Part shown: positions 1-8,052 of the stretch, piece after piece | Numbering within the stretch: the stretch's first letter is position 1 | How the letters are laid out: each line of letters begins with the position of its first letter | Source of the DNA: Burkholderiales bacterium | Lineage (GTDB): Bacteria > Pseudomonadota > Gammaproteobacteria > Burkholderiales > Burkholderiaceae_C | NCBI GenBank assembly: GCA_025350505.1 | Contig: JANXXS010000410.1 | Span: forward strand, 26,175-90,174 | Direction: 5' to 3' | DNA: 64,000 nt | Notes under the pieces: generated by a model | Told to the model about the DNA's origin: nothing | Seen by the model: the letters and a program-made list of their open reading frames with translations, nothing else | Database searches by the model: none | Position numbers and translations under genes: made by a program

Positions 1-1141
1 GCGTGATCGAGTCGCCCTCTTCCACGCCGGTGTCGACGCGCACGTGCGCCGATTCGCGCGGCGGCATCAGGTAGACGAGCTTGCCGGTCGAGGGCAGGAA
101 GCCGCGCTCGGGATCCTCGGCATAGACCCGCGCCTCGATCGCATGGCCCGAGATCGCCAGCTCGTCCTGGTGTTTGGGCAGGCGCTCGCCCGAGGCGACG
201 CGCAGCTGCCACTCGACCAGGTCGAGACCGGTGATCATTTCGGTGACCGGGTGCTCGACCTGGAGCCGCGTATTCATCTCCATGAAGTAGAAGCGGCCGT
301 CGGGATGGGCGATGAACTCGACCGTGCCGGCACCGACGTAGCCGACGGCCTTGGCCGCTTCGACCGCGGCCTGGCCCATGGCCGCGCGGCGCTCGGTCGT
401 CATGCCCGGCGCCGGCGCTTCCTCGAGCACTTTCTGGTGGCGCCGCTGCACCGAGCAGTCGCGCTCGAAGAGATAGACGCATTCGCCGAAGCTGTCGGCG
501 AAGACCTGGATCTCGATGTGCCGGGGCTTCAGCACGTATTGCTCGACCAGCACGCGGTCGTCGCCGAAAGCGCTCTTCGCCTCGCGTTGGCAAGAGGCCA
601 GCGCGGCCGCGAAATCGGCCGCCGCATCGACCCGTCGCATGCCCTTGCCGCCACCGCCGGCGCTCGCCTTGATCAGCACGGGAAAGCCGATCCGCCCGGC
701 TTCCCTTGCGAGCAGCGCCGGGTCCTGGTCGTTGCCGTGGTAGCCGGGCGTGAGCGGCACGCCGGCCTTTTCCATCAGCGTCTTGGCCGCCGACTTCGAG
801 CCCATCGCGCGGATCGCCGAGGGCGGCGGGCCGATGAAGACGATGCCTTCCTTCGCGCATTCTTCGGCGAAGGCGTCGTTCTCCGACAGGAAGCCGTAGC
901 CCGGATGAATCGACTGCGCGCCAGTCGCCTTCGCGGCCGCGATGATCTTCGCGCCGACCAGGTAGGACTCGCGCGCCGCGGCCGGCCCGATCCGCACCGC
1001 TTCGTCGGCGAGGCGAACGTGGCGCGCCTGCACGTCGGCGTCGGAAAACACCGCGACGGTGGCGATGCCCATCTTGCGCGCCGTCTTGATGACGCGGCAG
1101 GCAATCTCGCCGCGGTTGGCGATCAGGATCTTGGTGAACAT
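1..1141 (-). CDS. mccA: Methylcrotonyl-CoA carboxylase biotin-carboxylase (alpha) subunit, 3'-partial
   Basis: Translating the minus strand from the ATG at 1141 gives MFTKILIANRGEIACRV, the canonical start of biotin carboxylases, and the frame stays open to the window edge (380 codons). The N-terminal biotin-carboxylase domain is followed by an ATP-grasp domain with the glycine-rich loop GGGGKGMR and the active-site signature EMNTRLQVEHPVTE. The biotin-carrying C-terminus lies outside the window. The subunit carboxylates biotin with ATP and bicarbonate in the cytoplasm for leucine degradation. Assignment to MCC rather than acetyl- or propionyl-CoA carboxylase rests on the upstream mccB. A GAGGA ribosome-binding site precedes the ATG. 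The 331-nt leader carries two palindromic repeats. Confidence 0.9.
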   Translation of the reverse strand, partial: MFTKILIANRGEIACRVIKTARKMGIATVAVFSDADVQARHVRLADEAVRIGPAAARESYLVGAKIIAAAKATGAQSIHPGYGFLSENDAFAEECAKEGIVFIGPPPSAIRAMGSKSAAKTLMEKAGVPLTPGYHGNDQDPALLAREAGRIGFPVLIKASAGGGGKGMRRVDAAADFAAALASCQREAKSAFGDDRVLVEQYVLKPRHIEIQVFADSFGECVYLFERDCSVQRRHQKVLEEAPAPGMTTERRAAMGQAAVEAAKAVGYVGAGTVEFIAHPDGRFYFMEMNTRLQVEHPVTEMITGLDLVEWQLRVASGERLPKHQDELAISGHAIEARVYAEDPERGFLPSTGKLVYLMPPRESAHVRVDTGVEEGDSIT

Positions 1142-1198
1142 GCTCGTCCTCGTTGCTGGCGTCCGCGTTGTTCTTCTGTGCTCATGCAGCATCGGGTC

Positions 1199-1284
1199 AG
1201 GGTGCCCTGCTCCGCTCCATGTCCCCCGATCCAGGGCTGAAGCCCTGGCTCTCCTCCTAGTACTTCCGCTCCGCAGGGCACCCT
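1199..1284 (+). repeat. Palindromic REP/MITE-like element, copy A
   Basis: Perfect 12-bp terminal inverted repeats (AGGGTGCCCTGC at 1199-1210, its complement at 1273-1284) flank a core. The core reads TCCGCTCCATGTCCCCCG, then a small hairpin (CCAGGGCTGAAGCCCTGG), then CTCCTCCTAGTACTTCCGCT. The same core occurs inverted in copy B. It lies in the leader of mccA. Confidence 0.75.
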
Positions 1285-1333
1285 ACCCCGATGCGACCGA
1301 CACGTGCGTGCGATGTCGCGCGGGCACCAGTCC

Positions 1334-1451
1334 GGACTTGGGTGAGTAGGCGGCGTGCGGAGCGGAAGTATTAGGAGGAGGCGAGCGCCAAGCTTGCTTG
1401 GTGCTCGCCGGGGGACATGGAGCGGAGCACGCCGCCTGCTCGCCCAAGTCC
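1334..1451 (-). repeat. Palindromic REP/MITE-like element, copy B (inverted)
   Basis: Arms of 25 nt at 1334-1358 and 1427-1451 pair with two mismatches, their inner 11 nt (AGGCGGCGTGC) being exact. Read on the minus strand, the interior repeats the copy A core: GCTCCGCTCCATGTCCCCCG, a hairpin, then CTCCTCCTAATACTTCCGCT. The flanking arms differ from copy A, so core and arms vary independently. It sits just downstream of the mccB stop and could act as a hairpin terminator or attenuator. Confidence 0.7.
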
Positions 1452-1472
1452 GCGTATGGACCGGCATCCCGA

Positions 1473-3080
1473 TCACATCCGGAACACACCGAACTTCGTC
1501 GCCGGAATCGGCGCGTTCAGCGTGGCCGCCAAGGAAAGGCCGAGAACCCGGCGCGTGTCGGCCGGGTCCATCACGCCGTCGTCCCACAGGCGCGCGCTGG
1601 CGTAGTACGGATGACCCTGGTGCTCGTACTGCTCGAGCAGCGGCGCCTTGAAGGCACGCTCTTCTTCCGCCGACCACGAGCCGCCGCGCGCCTCGATGCC
1701 GTCGCGCTTGACGGTGGCGAGCACGGCCGAGGCCTGCTCGCCGCCCATGACGCTGATGCGCGCGTTCGGCCACATCCACAAGAAACGCGGCGAATAGGCG
1801 CGGCCGCACATGCCGTAGTTGCCGGCGCCGAACGAGCCGCCGATCAGCACCGTGAGCTTGGGCACCTGCGCCGTCGCCACCGCCGTAACCATCTTCGCGC
1901 CGTCGCGGGCGATGCCGGCGTTCTCGACCTTCTTGCCGACCATGAAGCCGGTGATGTTCTGCAGAAAGAGCAGCGGCACGCGTCGCTCGCAGCAGAGCTC
2001 GATGAAGTGGGCGCCCTTCTGCGCGCTCTCGGAAAAGAGGATGCCGTTGTTGGCGATGATGCCGACCGGCATGCCATACAGGCGCGCAAAGCCGGTCACC
2101 AGCGTCGCGCCGTAGCGCGACTTGAACTCGTCGAGCCGCGAGCCGTCGACGATGCGGGCGATGACCTCGCGCACGTCGTAGGGCTTGCGCGTGTCCTGCG
2201 GGATCACGCCGTAGATCTCCTTCGGGTCGTAGAGCGGCTCTTCGCTCGGCTCGATCGTCACCGTCTCGGGCTTTCGCCGGTTGAGGCTGGCGACGATGCG
2301 CCGGGCAATTGCCAGCGCGTGCCGATCGTCGTCGGCCAGGTGATCGGCCACGCCCGAGAGCCGCGTGTGCACATCGCCGCCGCCGAGCTCTTCGGCCGTG
2401 ACGATCTCGCCGATCGCCGCCTTCACCAATGGCGGCCCGCCGAGAAAGATCGTGCCCTGGTTCTTGACGATGATGGTCTCGTCGCTCATCGCCGGCACGT
2501 AGGCGCCGCCGGCCGTGCACGAGCCCATCACGACGGCGATCTGGGCGATGCCCTGCGCGCTCATGTTGGCCTGGTTGAAGAAGATGCGGCCGAAGTGCTC
2601 GCGGTCGGGAAAGACCTCGTCCTGGCGCGGCAGGAAGGCGCCGCCGGAATCGACGAGGTAGATGCACGGCAGCCGGTTCTGCATCGCGATCTCTTGCGCG
2701 CGCAGGTGCTTTTTCACCGTCATCGGGTAGTAGGTGCCGCCCTTGACCGTCGCGTCGTTGGCGACGACCATCACCTCCTGCCCGTGCACCCGGCCGATGC
2801 CGGCGATCATGCCCGCGGCCGGGGCCTCGCCGTCGTACATGCCGTAGGCGGCGAGCTGGCCGATCTCGAGAAAGGGCGAGCCGGCGTCGAGCAGGCCGTC
2901 GACCCGCTCGCGAGGCAACAGCTTGCCGCGCGCCGCGTGCCGCTCACGCGACTTGGCGTCGCCGCCAAGTGCGATCTCGGCCGCACGGGCGCGCAGGTCG
3001 TCGACCTGCTTCTGCAGGAAGGCGGCATTGGCCCTGAAATCCTCCGAGCGCGTGTCGATGCGCGACTTCAACGCGGGCAT
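1473..3080 (-). CDS. mccB: Methylcrotonyl-CoA carboxylase carboxyltransferase (beta) subunit
   Basis: The 535-aa product is full length for MccB. It transfers the carboxyl group from biotin to 3-methylcrotonyl-CoA in leucine catabolism, as a cytoplasmic complex with MccA. The two crotonase-fold carboxyltransferase halves are visible. The N-terminal half has [19 protein letters not shown] and [17 protein letters not shown]; the C-terminal half has [16 protein letters not shown] and [16 protein letters not shown]. These MccB signatures separate it from AccD and PccB. An AGGAG site precedes the ATG at 3080. mccA follows in the same direction after a 331-nt repeat-bearing gap, and isovaleryl-CoA dehydrogenase, the preceding pathway step, lies 9 kb away at 12166. 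Confidence 0.95.
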   Translation of the reverse strand: MPALKSRIDTRSEDFRANAAFLQKQVDDLRARAAEIALGGDAKSRERHAARGKLLPRERVDGLLDAGSPFLEIGQLAAYGMYDGEAPAAGMIAGIGRVHGQEVMVVANDATVKGGTYYPMTVKKHLRAQEIAMQNRLPCIYLVDSGGAFLPRQDEVFPDREHFGRIFFNQANMSAQGIAQIAVVMGSCTAGGAYVPAMSDETIIVKNQGTIFLGGPPLVKAAIGEIVTAEELGGGDVHTRLSGVADHLADDDRHALAIARRIVASLNRRKPETVTIEPSEEPLYDPKEIYGVIPQDTRKPYDVREVIARIVDGSRLDEFKSRYGATLVTGFARLYGMPVGIIANNGILFSESAQKGAHFIELCCERRVPLLFLQNITGFMVGKKVENAGIARDGAKMVTAVATAQVPKLTVLIGGSFGAGNYGMCGRAYSPRFLWMWPNARISVMGGEQASAVLATVKRDGIEARGGSWSAEEERAFKAPLLEQYEHQGHPYYASARLWDDGVMDPADTRRVLGLSLAATLNAPIPATKFGVFRM

Positions 3081-3161
3081 GGTCTCCTGCTTGTCGTTGT
3101 GGTGCCGGGACCCGGAGCTTAACGTCGCCGCCGAAGGGGTCGGCGCGAGGCGGGTGCCCGG

Positions 3162-5000
3162 TCAGCCAAGCAAGGTCACGAGCAGCCCGGCGATGCCGAG
3201 GCCGAGCGCGGCCAGCGCGTCGCCGGCGATCAGCCCGCCGCCGAGCAACGAAGTGCTGCTCATGTCCTCGGGCAGCACCGCCCCGCCGGGGGCGGGCTTG
3301 GCCCTGGGCAGCGAGTTGAAGAAGCTGGACACGATGCCGCCGGCGCCGAGCCAGAGCGAGGTCGGCAGGTTGACGAAGCCGCCGAACGAGAACGCGTAGG
3401 GCGAAGGCAGGACCACCGCGTCGAGCAGGAAATCGACGCTGAAGCCGAGCTTGCCGCGCGCCACGAAGCGCCGGTAGCCGCCGTGCGCGCGGATCAGCTT
3501 GCGCAGCAGCTCGATCGCCAGGCCGATCGCCACGCCCACCCAGATCGCGGTGCGCTGGTAGGGCTTGTCGTCGGTCAGGCTGCGAAGCACGCCGACGAGC
3601 TTGTAGGTCATCGCCGCGCTCCACTGCGCCGGCTGCTCGGCGGCGCTCATCGCCGTCTGGTCGAGCAGCAACACCGGATAGGCGGCCATGAACAGGCGCG
3701 CGAAGCCGACCGAAAGCAGCGCGCCCATCAGGATGCCGGCCACCTGGTAGCGGAACTGCACGACGCGATTGGTGCCGAGCCGCCAGCCGGTCGAACGGTC
3801 CTGCTGCATGTCGCTGGCGACGCTGGTCGACACCAGCAGCACGGCGCCCGCCATGAGGCCGACACCCGGATCCTTCAGGCCGAGCGCCGCCATCATGACG
3901 ATGCAGACGACGAAGGCCGACGAGATCGGGGCCGAGTCGCTGACGCCGGCGGCGATGCCGTTGACGACCGCGAACACGAACACCAGCGCCACCGCGAAGA
4001 CCAGGTAGCCGACCGGCTGGCCGAGCACCCAATGCCCGGTGACGACGATGCCGATACCCCAGCATGCCACCCAGAGGGCGAGGCGAAGCGTGTTGATGCG
4101 CTTCCAGTCCGGTCCGCCTTCGGGTGCTGCCACGGCAGCGGCGGGCTGGCGCAGCCGCTGCACGGCCTGCCACGAGATCAGGCCGAGGTCGACGATGGCC
4201 GCCCCCATGATCGTGCCGAGGGCGATCAGAAAGGTGATCTTGCGGAACGGGTCGCCCTCGTGCAGCCAGCCGATCGACACGAAGTACGGCGCCAGCGCCC
4301 GGCCGAGCAGGCCGCCGAGGATGGCCGGGACGCCGATGCGCGCGCCGACGACCATGCCGGCGCCGAAGGTCGAGGTCGAGAGCTCGATGGCGCCGAGTAC
4401 CGCGACCTTGGCCGAGGCGATGCCGCAGGCAAGCCCGACGGCGATGCCGGTGCCGAGCTGGCCGACCGAGGCGCGCAGCAGCACGGGGTCGGTGAGCGCG
4501 CGCAAGATGTTGGCGACTGCCAGTCCCGACGGGAAGCTAAGCTGCATGCGATCGACCAGGATCGGCGTATACAGCATGCCCACGCCGGCGCCGAACATGC
4601 CGATGCACAGCATGTAAAGCACGAGCTGCCATATCGGCGGCTGCGCCAGGCCCATCCAGACCATGGCCTGGATCAGCACGCCCATCGCGCTCATGCCGGC
4701 CACCGAGGCCGCGGCCGTCTGCATGTAGTTGACGCCGTGCTTGCCCTCGGCGCCGTAGCCGAAGGTCACGGTCGAGCCGAGGATGCCGGCCAGCACCTGC
4801 CCGCCGACGAAGAAGCCGAGCGAGAAGTTCATGTACGAGGCGGTCACACCGCCCAGCGGGCCGAGCACGAAGATGCCGAGCCCGACCAGCAGCAGGTGGT
4901 ACTTCCAGGTGCCCCGAGTCGGCAGCCAGGCCCAGCGCGGAGCCGCATCGGGGGGTGTGCGGACGGCGGCGACCGGCAGGGCGGCGGTGGGTGTGCTCAT
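3162..5000 (-). CDS. OPT-family oligopeptide/metal-chelate transporter
   Basis: A 612-aa polytopic inner-membrane protein with roughly 14-16 hydrophobic segments, typical of bacterial OPT transporters, which import peptides or metal chelates by proton symport. After a short cytoplasmic N-terminus (MSTPTAALPVAAV) the first membrane span begins near residue 35. Glycine-rich segments such as FGYGAEGKHGVNYMQTAAAS and DMQQDRSTGWRLGTNRVVQF fit the family. I chose the ATG at 5000 because the frame upstream of it (to 5369) is arginine-rich and shows no membrane-protein character. The substrate cannot be told from sequence. It diverges from the lipoprotein gene at 5194. Confidence 0.85.
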   Translation of the reverse strand: MSTPTAALPVAAVRTPPDAAPRWAWLPTRGTWKYHLLLVGLGIFVLGPLGGVTASYMNFSLGFFVGGQVLAGILGSTVTFGYGAEGKHGVNYMQTAAASVAGMSAMGVLIQAMVWMGLAQPPIWQLVLYMLCIGMFGAGVGMLYTPILVDRMQLSFPSGLAVANILRALTDPVLLRASVGQLGTGIAVGLACGIASAKVAVLGAIELSTSTFGAGMVVGARIGVPAILGGLLGRALAPYFVSIGWLHEGDPFRKITFLIALGTIMGAAIVDLGLISWQAVQRLRQPAAAVAAPEGGPDWKRINTLRLALWVACWGIGIVVTGHWVLGQPVGYLVFAVALVFVFAVVNGIAAGVSDSAPISSAFVVCIVMMAALGLKDPGVGLMAGAVLLVSTSVASDMQQDRSTGWRLGTNRVVQFRYQVAGILMGALLSVGFARLFMAAYPVLLLDQTAMSAAEQPAQWSAAMTYKLVGVLRSLTDDKPYQRTAIWVGVAIGLAIELLRKLIRAHGGYRRFVARGKLGFSVDFLLDAVVLPSPYAFSFGGFVNLPTSLWLGAGGIVSSFFNSLPRAKPAPGGAVLPEDMSSTSLLGGGLIAGDALAALGLGIAGLLVTLLG

Positions 5001-5114
5001 GGGCCGTGCCTGAGGTCGCGACGGCGGGATTCTGCGCCCGGCCGGCGACGGGGTCGCACCGGCCTTCGATCCGCACTGCCGTGTCCGGATCGGCGATCGT
5101 TTTGCGTACGTGCC

Positions 5115-5146
5115 CCCCGGACGCGCCAAGTTGCGTGCGTCCGGGG
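5115..5146. promoter_or_regulatory. GC-rich inverted repeat between divergent genes
   Basis: CCCCGGACGC (5115-5124) and its exact complement (5137-5146) form a 10-bp stem with a 12-nt loop, between the divergent starts at 5000 and 5194. It could be an operator or a leader hairpin. No regulator for it is apparent. Confidence 0.35.
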
Positions 5147-5193
5147 AACGTCCCTTCGGGGTCGGGCCTCGTGTCGCAACCCGAGGAGCCACG

Positions 5194-7374
5194 ATGAGCA
5201 CATTCCACCCGCAGGCCGCGAGGCCGTCGCATGCCGGCCGCCAAGCCCCACGATTCGTGCACGGCCGACGTGCCCGCGCCGGACGCGCTGCGCTCGTGCT
5301 CGCCGGCGCGATGACGCTCGGCCTCGGTCTCGCCGGTTGCTGGGACGACGACAGCTCGACGCCGGCCACCTACAACGTCGGCGGCAGCATCGCCGGCCTG
5401 ACCACCGCCGGCCTGGTGCTCGCCAACGGCAGCGACACCGCGAGCCCCGCGGCCGGTGCGACAACCTTCACCTTCGCGACGGCGGTGGCCACCGGCAGCA
5501 GCTACGCGGTCACAGTGCAGACGCAACCCTCGAATGCGAGCTGCGCGGTCAGCAACGGCGGTGGCACCGTCGGCACGGCTACCGTGACCAGCGTCGCGGT
5601 CACCTGCACGCCCACCGCCTTCACGGTCGGCGGCTCGGTCAGCGGCCTCGCCGCAACCGGCCTGGTACTCGCCAACGGCACGGACACGGTGGCGGTCGCG
5701 TCGGGCGCGACCGGCTTCACCTTGCCGAGCGCCGTGGCCCAAGGTGCCGCCTATATGGTCACGGTGCAGACCCAGCCGACCGGCGAGCACTGCAGCCTGA
5801 CGAACTCGACCGGCACGATCGCCGGCGCCAACGTCACCAACGTCGCGGTCGCCTGCGCGGCGGTGTCGCACACGCTCGGCGGCACGATCTCGGGGCTGCC
5901 CTCGGCCGGCCTGGTGCTCGCCAACGGCAGCGACACGATCAGCCCGGCGCCGGGCGCCCTGGCGTTCACCTTCGCCACGCCGGTCGCCGAAGGCGGCGCC
6001 TATGCAGTGAGCGTGCAGACGCAACCAACCGGCGCCACCTGCAGCGTCGGCTCCGGCACCGGCACGATGGGCACGAGCAATGTCGTCTCGGTGCAGGTGA
6101 CGTGCGCAGCGAATGCCTACCACCTGGGTGGCACGATCACGGGCCTGACGGCCGGCGGGCTGATCCTCGCCAACGGCACCGATACGGTGAGCCCGGCGGC
6201 GAACGCCACGACCTTCGCCTTCGCGATGCCTGTGTCGTTCGGCGGCAGCTACAACGTGACCGTCACGCAGCAGCCGACCGGGCTGACCTGCGCGGTGGCC
6301 GGCACGTTCCCGGCGACGATGGGCCCGGGCGACGTCAGTAATGTCGCGGTGACCTGCGCCACCGCCGTGGCCTACGCGCCGTTGGCGGGCCACGAGGTCT
6401 GCACGCCGCCGATCAGCCAGGACGGCACCGGCAACGGCGCGAGCATTCCCGGCGCGGTGGCCATCGCATTCGATGCCGCCGGCAACGCCTATACGACGAG
6501 CGGCCTCAGCATCCACAAGATCACGCCAGGGGGCGTCGCCACAACGCTCGCCGGATCGGACGGCGGCGGACAACCGGGCCAGGTCGACGGCACCGGTGCA
6601 GCCGCCGGCTTCAGCGCCAACGTGAATTCTCTGGCGACCGATAGCGCCGGCAACATCTACGTCGGGGACCAGTACATGATCCGCAAGGTGACCCAAGGCG
6701 GCGTGGTCACGACCATCGCGGGGCAGGTCGGGAGCGGCTTCGGCAACGGCACGGGAGGTGCCGCGAGGTTCGGTTTCATCCGTGGCATGGCCATCGACAG
6801 CGCCGGCAACATTTTCGTCACCGACTCCAACTCGGCGATTCGCAAGGTCACCTCCGGCGGCGTCGTCACGACTCTCGCCGGCAGCAATCCGGCGCTCGGG
6901 CCCACCCCCGGCTTCGTCGACGGGGCGAGCCTCGCCGCGCGCTTCGCGACGCCGTGGGGCATGGCGATCGACGGCGCCGGCAACCTGTTCGTGGCCGATA
7001 CGTTCAACAACGCGATCCGTCGGATCACGCCCGCCGGCCAGGTCACGACGCTGGCCGGCGGCGGGCCGGCGGCGGCCGGCTATCTGGACGCGACCGGTGC
7101 GGCCGCACGATTCAATTTGCCCGACACGCTGTCGATCGATGCGGCAGGCAACCTCTACGTCAACGACGCCAACGGCAGGGCGGTGCGCAAGGTGACGCCG
7201 GGCGGCGTCGTCACCACCGTGGCCTACACCGACAGCTTCACGGCCAATACCGGCCAGCCGGCGCCGAGCGGTGCATTGCACGTCGTCACCCTCCAGTACA
7301 CAACCTTTGTCGCGAACAGTGCGGGCGTCCTGTACTTTCCGAGCGGTTGCGCGATCGAGAAATCCGGTCCCTGA
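5194..7374 (+). CDS. Lipoprotein with four tandem beta repeats and an NHL propeller
   Basis: A 726-aa secreted lipoprotein of unknown function. A long basic N-region leads to a hydrophobic stretch and the lipobox LAGC (Cys about 49). Four repeats of about 83 residues follow (about 58-395), each beginning GGxxxGL and containing LVLANGxDT, QTQPxxxxC and VxVxC, so each has two cysteines. The C-terminal half has at least five NHL-type blades of the form GMAIDxAGNLFVADxxNxxIRKVTPGGxVTTLAG, which usually make a binding propeller. The ATG at 5194 is preceded by GAGGAG at six bases. Anchoring in the outer membrane and ligand binding at the surface are inferences. The sigma factor and kinase pair follows 74 nt downstream and may respond to the envelope. 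Confidence 0.85.
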   Translation: MSTFHPQAARPSHAGRQAPRFVHGRRARAGRAALVLAGAMTLGLGLAGCWDDDSSTPATYNVGGSIAGLTTAGLVLANGSDTASPAAGATTFTFATAVATGSSYAVTVQTQPSNASCAVSNGGGTVGTATVTSVAVTCTPTAFTVGGSVSGLAATGLVLANGTDTVAVASGATGFTLPSAVAQGAAYMVTVQTQPTGEHCSLTNSTGTIAGANVTNVAVACAAVSHTLGGTISGLPSAGLVLANGSDTISPAPGALAFTFATPVAEGGAYAVSVQTQPTGATCSVGSGTGTMGTSNVVSVQVTCAANAYHLGGTITGLTAGGLILANGTDTVSPAANATTFAFAMPVSFGGSYNVTVTQQPTGLTCAVAGTFPATMGPGDVSNVAVTCATAVAYAPLAGHEVCTPPISQDGTGNGASIPGAVAIAFDAAGNAYTTSGLSIHKITPGGVATTLAGSDGGGQPGQVDGTGAAAGFSANVNSLATDSAGNIYVGDQYMIRKVTQGGVVTTIAGQVGSGFGNGTGGAARFGFIRGMAIDSAGNIFVTDSNSAIRKVTSGGVVTTLAGSNPALGPTPGFVDGASLAARFATPWGMAIDGAGNLFVADTFNNAIRRITPAGQVTTLAGGGPAAAGYLDATGAAARFNLPDTLSIDAAGNLYVNDANGRAVRKVTPGGVVTTVAYTDSFTANTGQPAPSGALHVVTLQYTTFVANSAGVLYFPSGCAIEKSGP

Positions 7375-7448
7375 GTCGCGCGCCCAGGCGGCGACGAGGC
7401 CGGTATGCAGGGCGCGGCGGAGGGCAACGGCGATGACAGAATGGGCGC

Positions 7449-8006
7449 ATGCCCGACGAGCCGCTCACCGTCACCCTGCGTGCCGCGCACGCCGGTGATC
7501 GTGAGGCGGCGAACCGCGCCTACGCCGCGCTCTACCCCGAGCTGCTCAAGATCGCGCGGGCGCGGCTGCGCCGGCACCAGCCGAACACGCTGCTCGACAC
7601 GCAGGCGCTGGTGCACGAGAGCTTCATGCGCTTCGTCGCGGCCGACAAGATCGGCATCGACGACCGCAAGCACTTCTTCACCTACGCCGCCAAAACGATG
7701 CGCAACATCGTCATCGACTTCGCGCGGCGCCGCCAGGCCGAGCGTCACGGCGGCGCGGCCGAGCGCGTCACGCTCGATACCCATTTGCTCGGCCAGGGCG
7801 AGCAGGACGCGTCGGTGATCGACGTCGACAACGCCCTGCGCGAGCTCGAGGCCCTCGACCCGGCCCTCGCGCAGGTGGTCGAGATGCGCTACTTCGGCGG
7901 CTACACCGACGCCGAGATCGCCACCGCCATGGACATCGCCGACCGCACCGTGCGCCGCCACTGGGACAAGGCGCGCGCCTTCATCCTGGCGCAGTTGCAG
8001 CCCTAG
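7449..8006 (+). CDS. ECF-type sigma factor (ECF43-like, kinase-associated)
   Basis: A 185-aa protein with sigma-70 regions 2 and 4 and no region 3. Region 2 includes FFTYAAKTMRNIVIDFARRR, and region 4 includes VVEMRYFGGYTDAEIATAMD and RTVRRHWDKARAFI, a helix-turn-helix. It belongs to the family often annotated 'sigma-70 family, ECF' in which no anti-sigma factor is encoded nearby and a Ser/Thr kinase gene follows. Here the kinase starts 46 nt downstream. By analogy with such pairs, activity is probably switched on by phosphorylation; this is family knowledge and not visible in the sequence. Cytoplasmic. Confidence 0.88.
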   Translation: MPDEPLTVTLRAAHAGDREAANRAYAALYPELLKIARARLRRHQPNTLLDTQALVHESFMRFVAADKIGIDDRKHFFTYAAKTMRNIVIDFARRRQAERHGGAAERVTLDTHLLGQGEQDASVIDVDNALRELEALDPALAQVVEMRYFGGYTDAEIATAMDIADRTVRRHWDKARAFILAQLQP

Positions 8007-8052
8007 CCGCGCAGGCTGTCGGCGCAGCGCACCGCTCCCTTACCCGCTCGCG

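Larger units (their letters stand above)
1142..1472. other. Intergenic region between mccB and mccA, repeat-bearing
   Basis: This 331-nt gap has no credible gene. It is largely occupied by two palindromic elements in opposite orientation (separate entries). The enoyl-CoA hydratase gene that often sits between mccB and mccA in other proteobacteria is not here. Confidence 0.7.

Noticed and set aside
3483-6341. 952-codon plus-strand open frame opposite the transporter
   Set aside because: Repetitive Arg/Asp/His composition typical of antisense shadows; the minus-strand OPT protein and the plus-strand lipoprotein explain the DNA.
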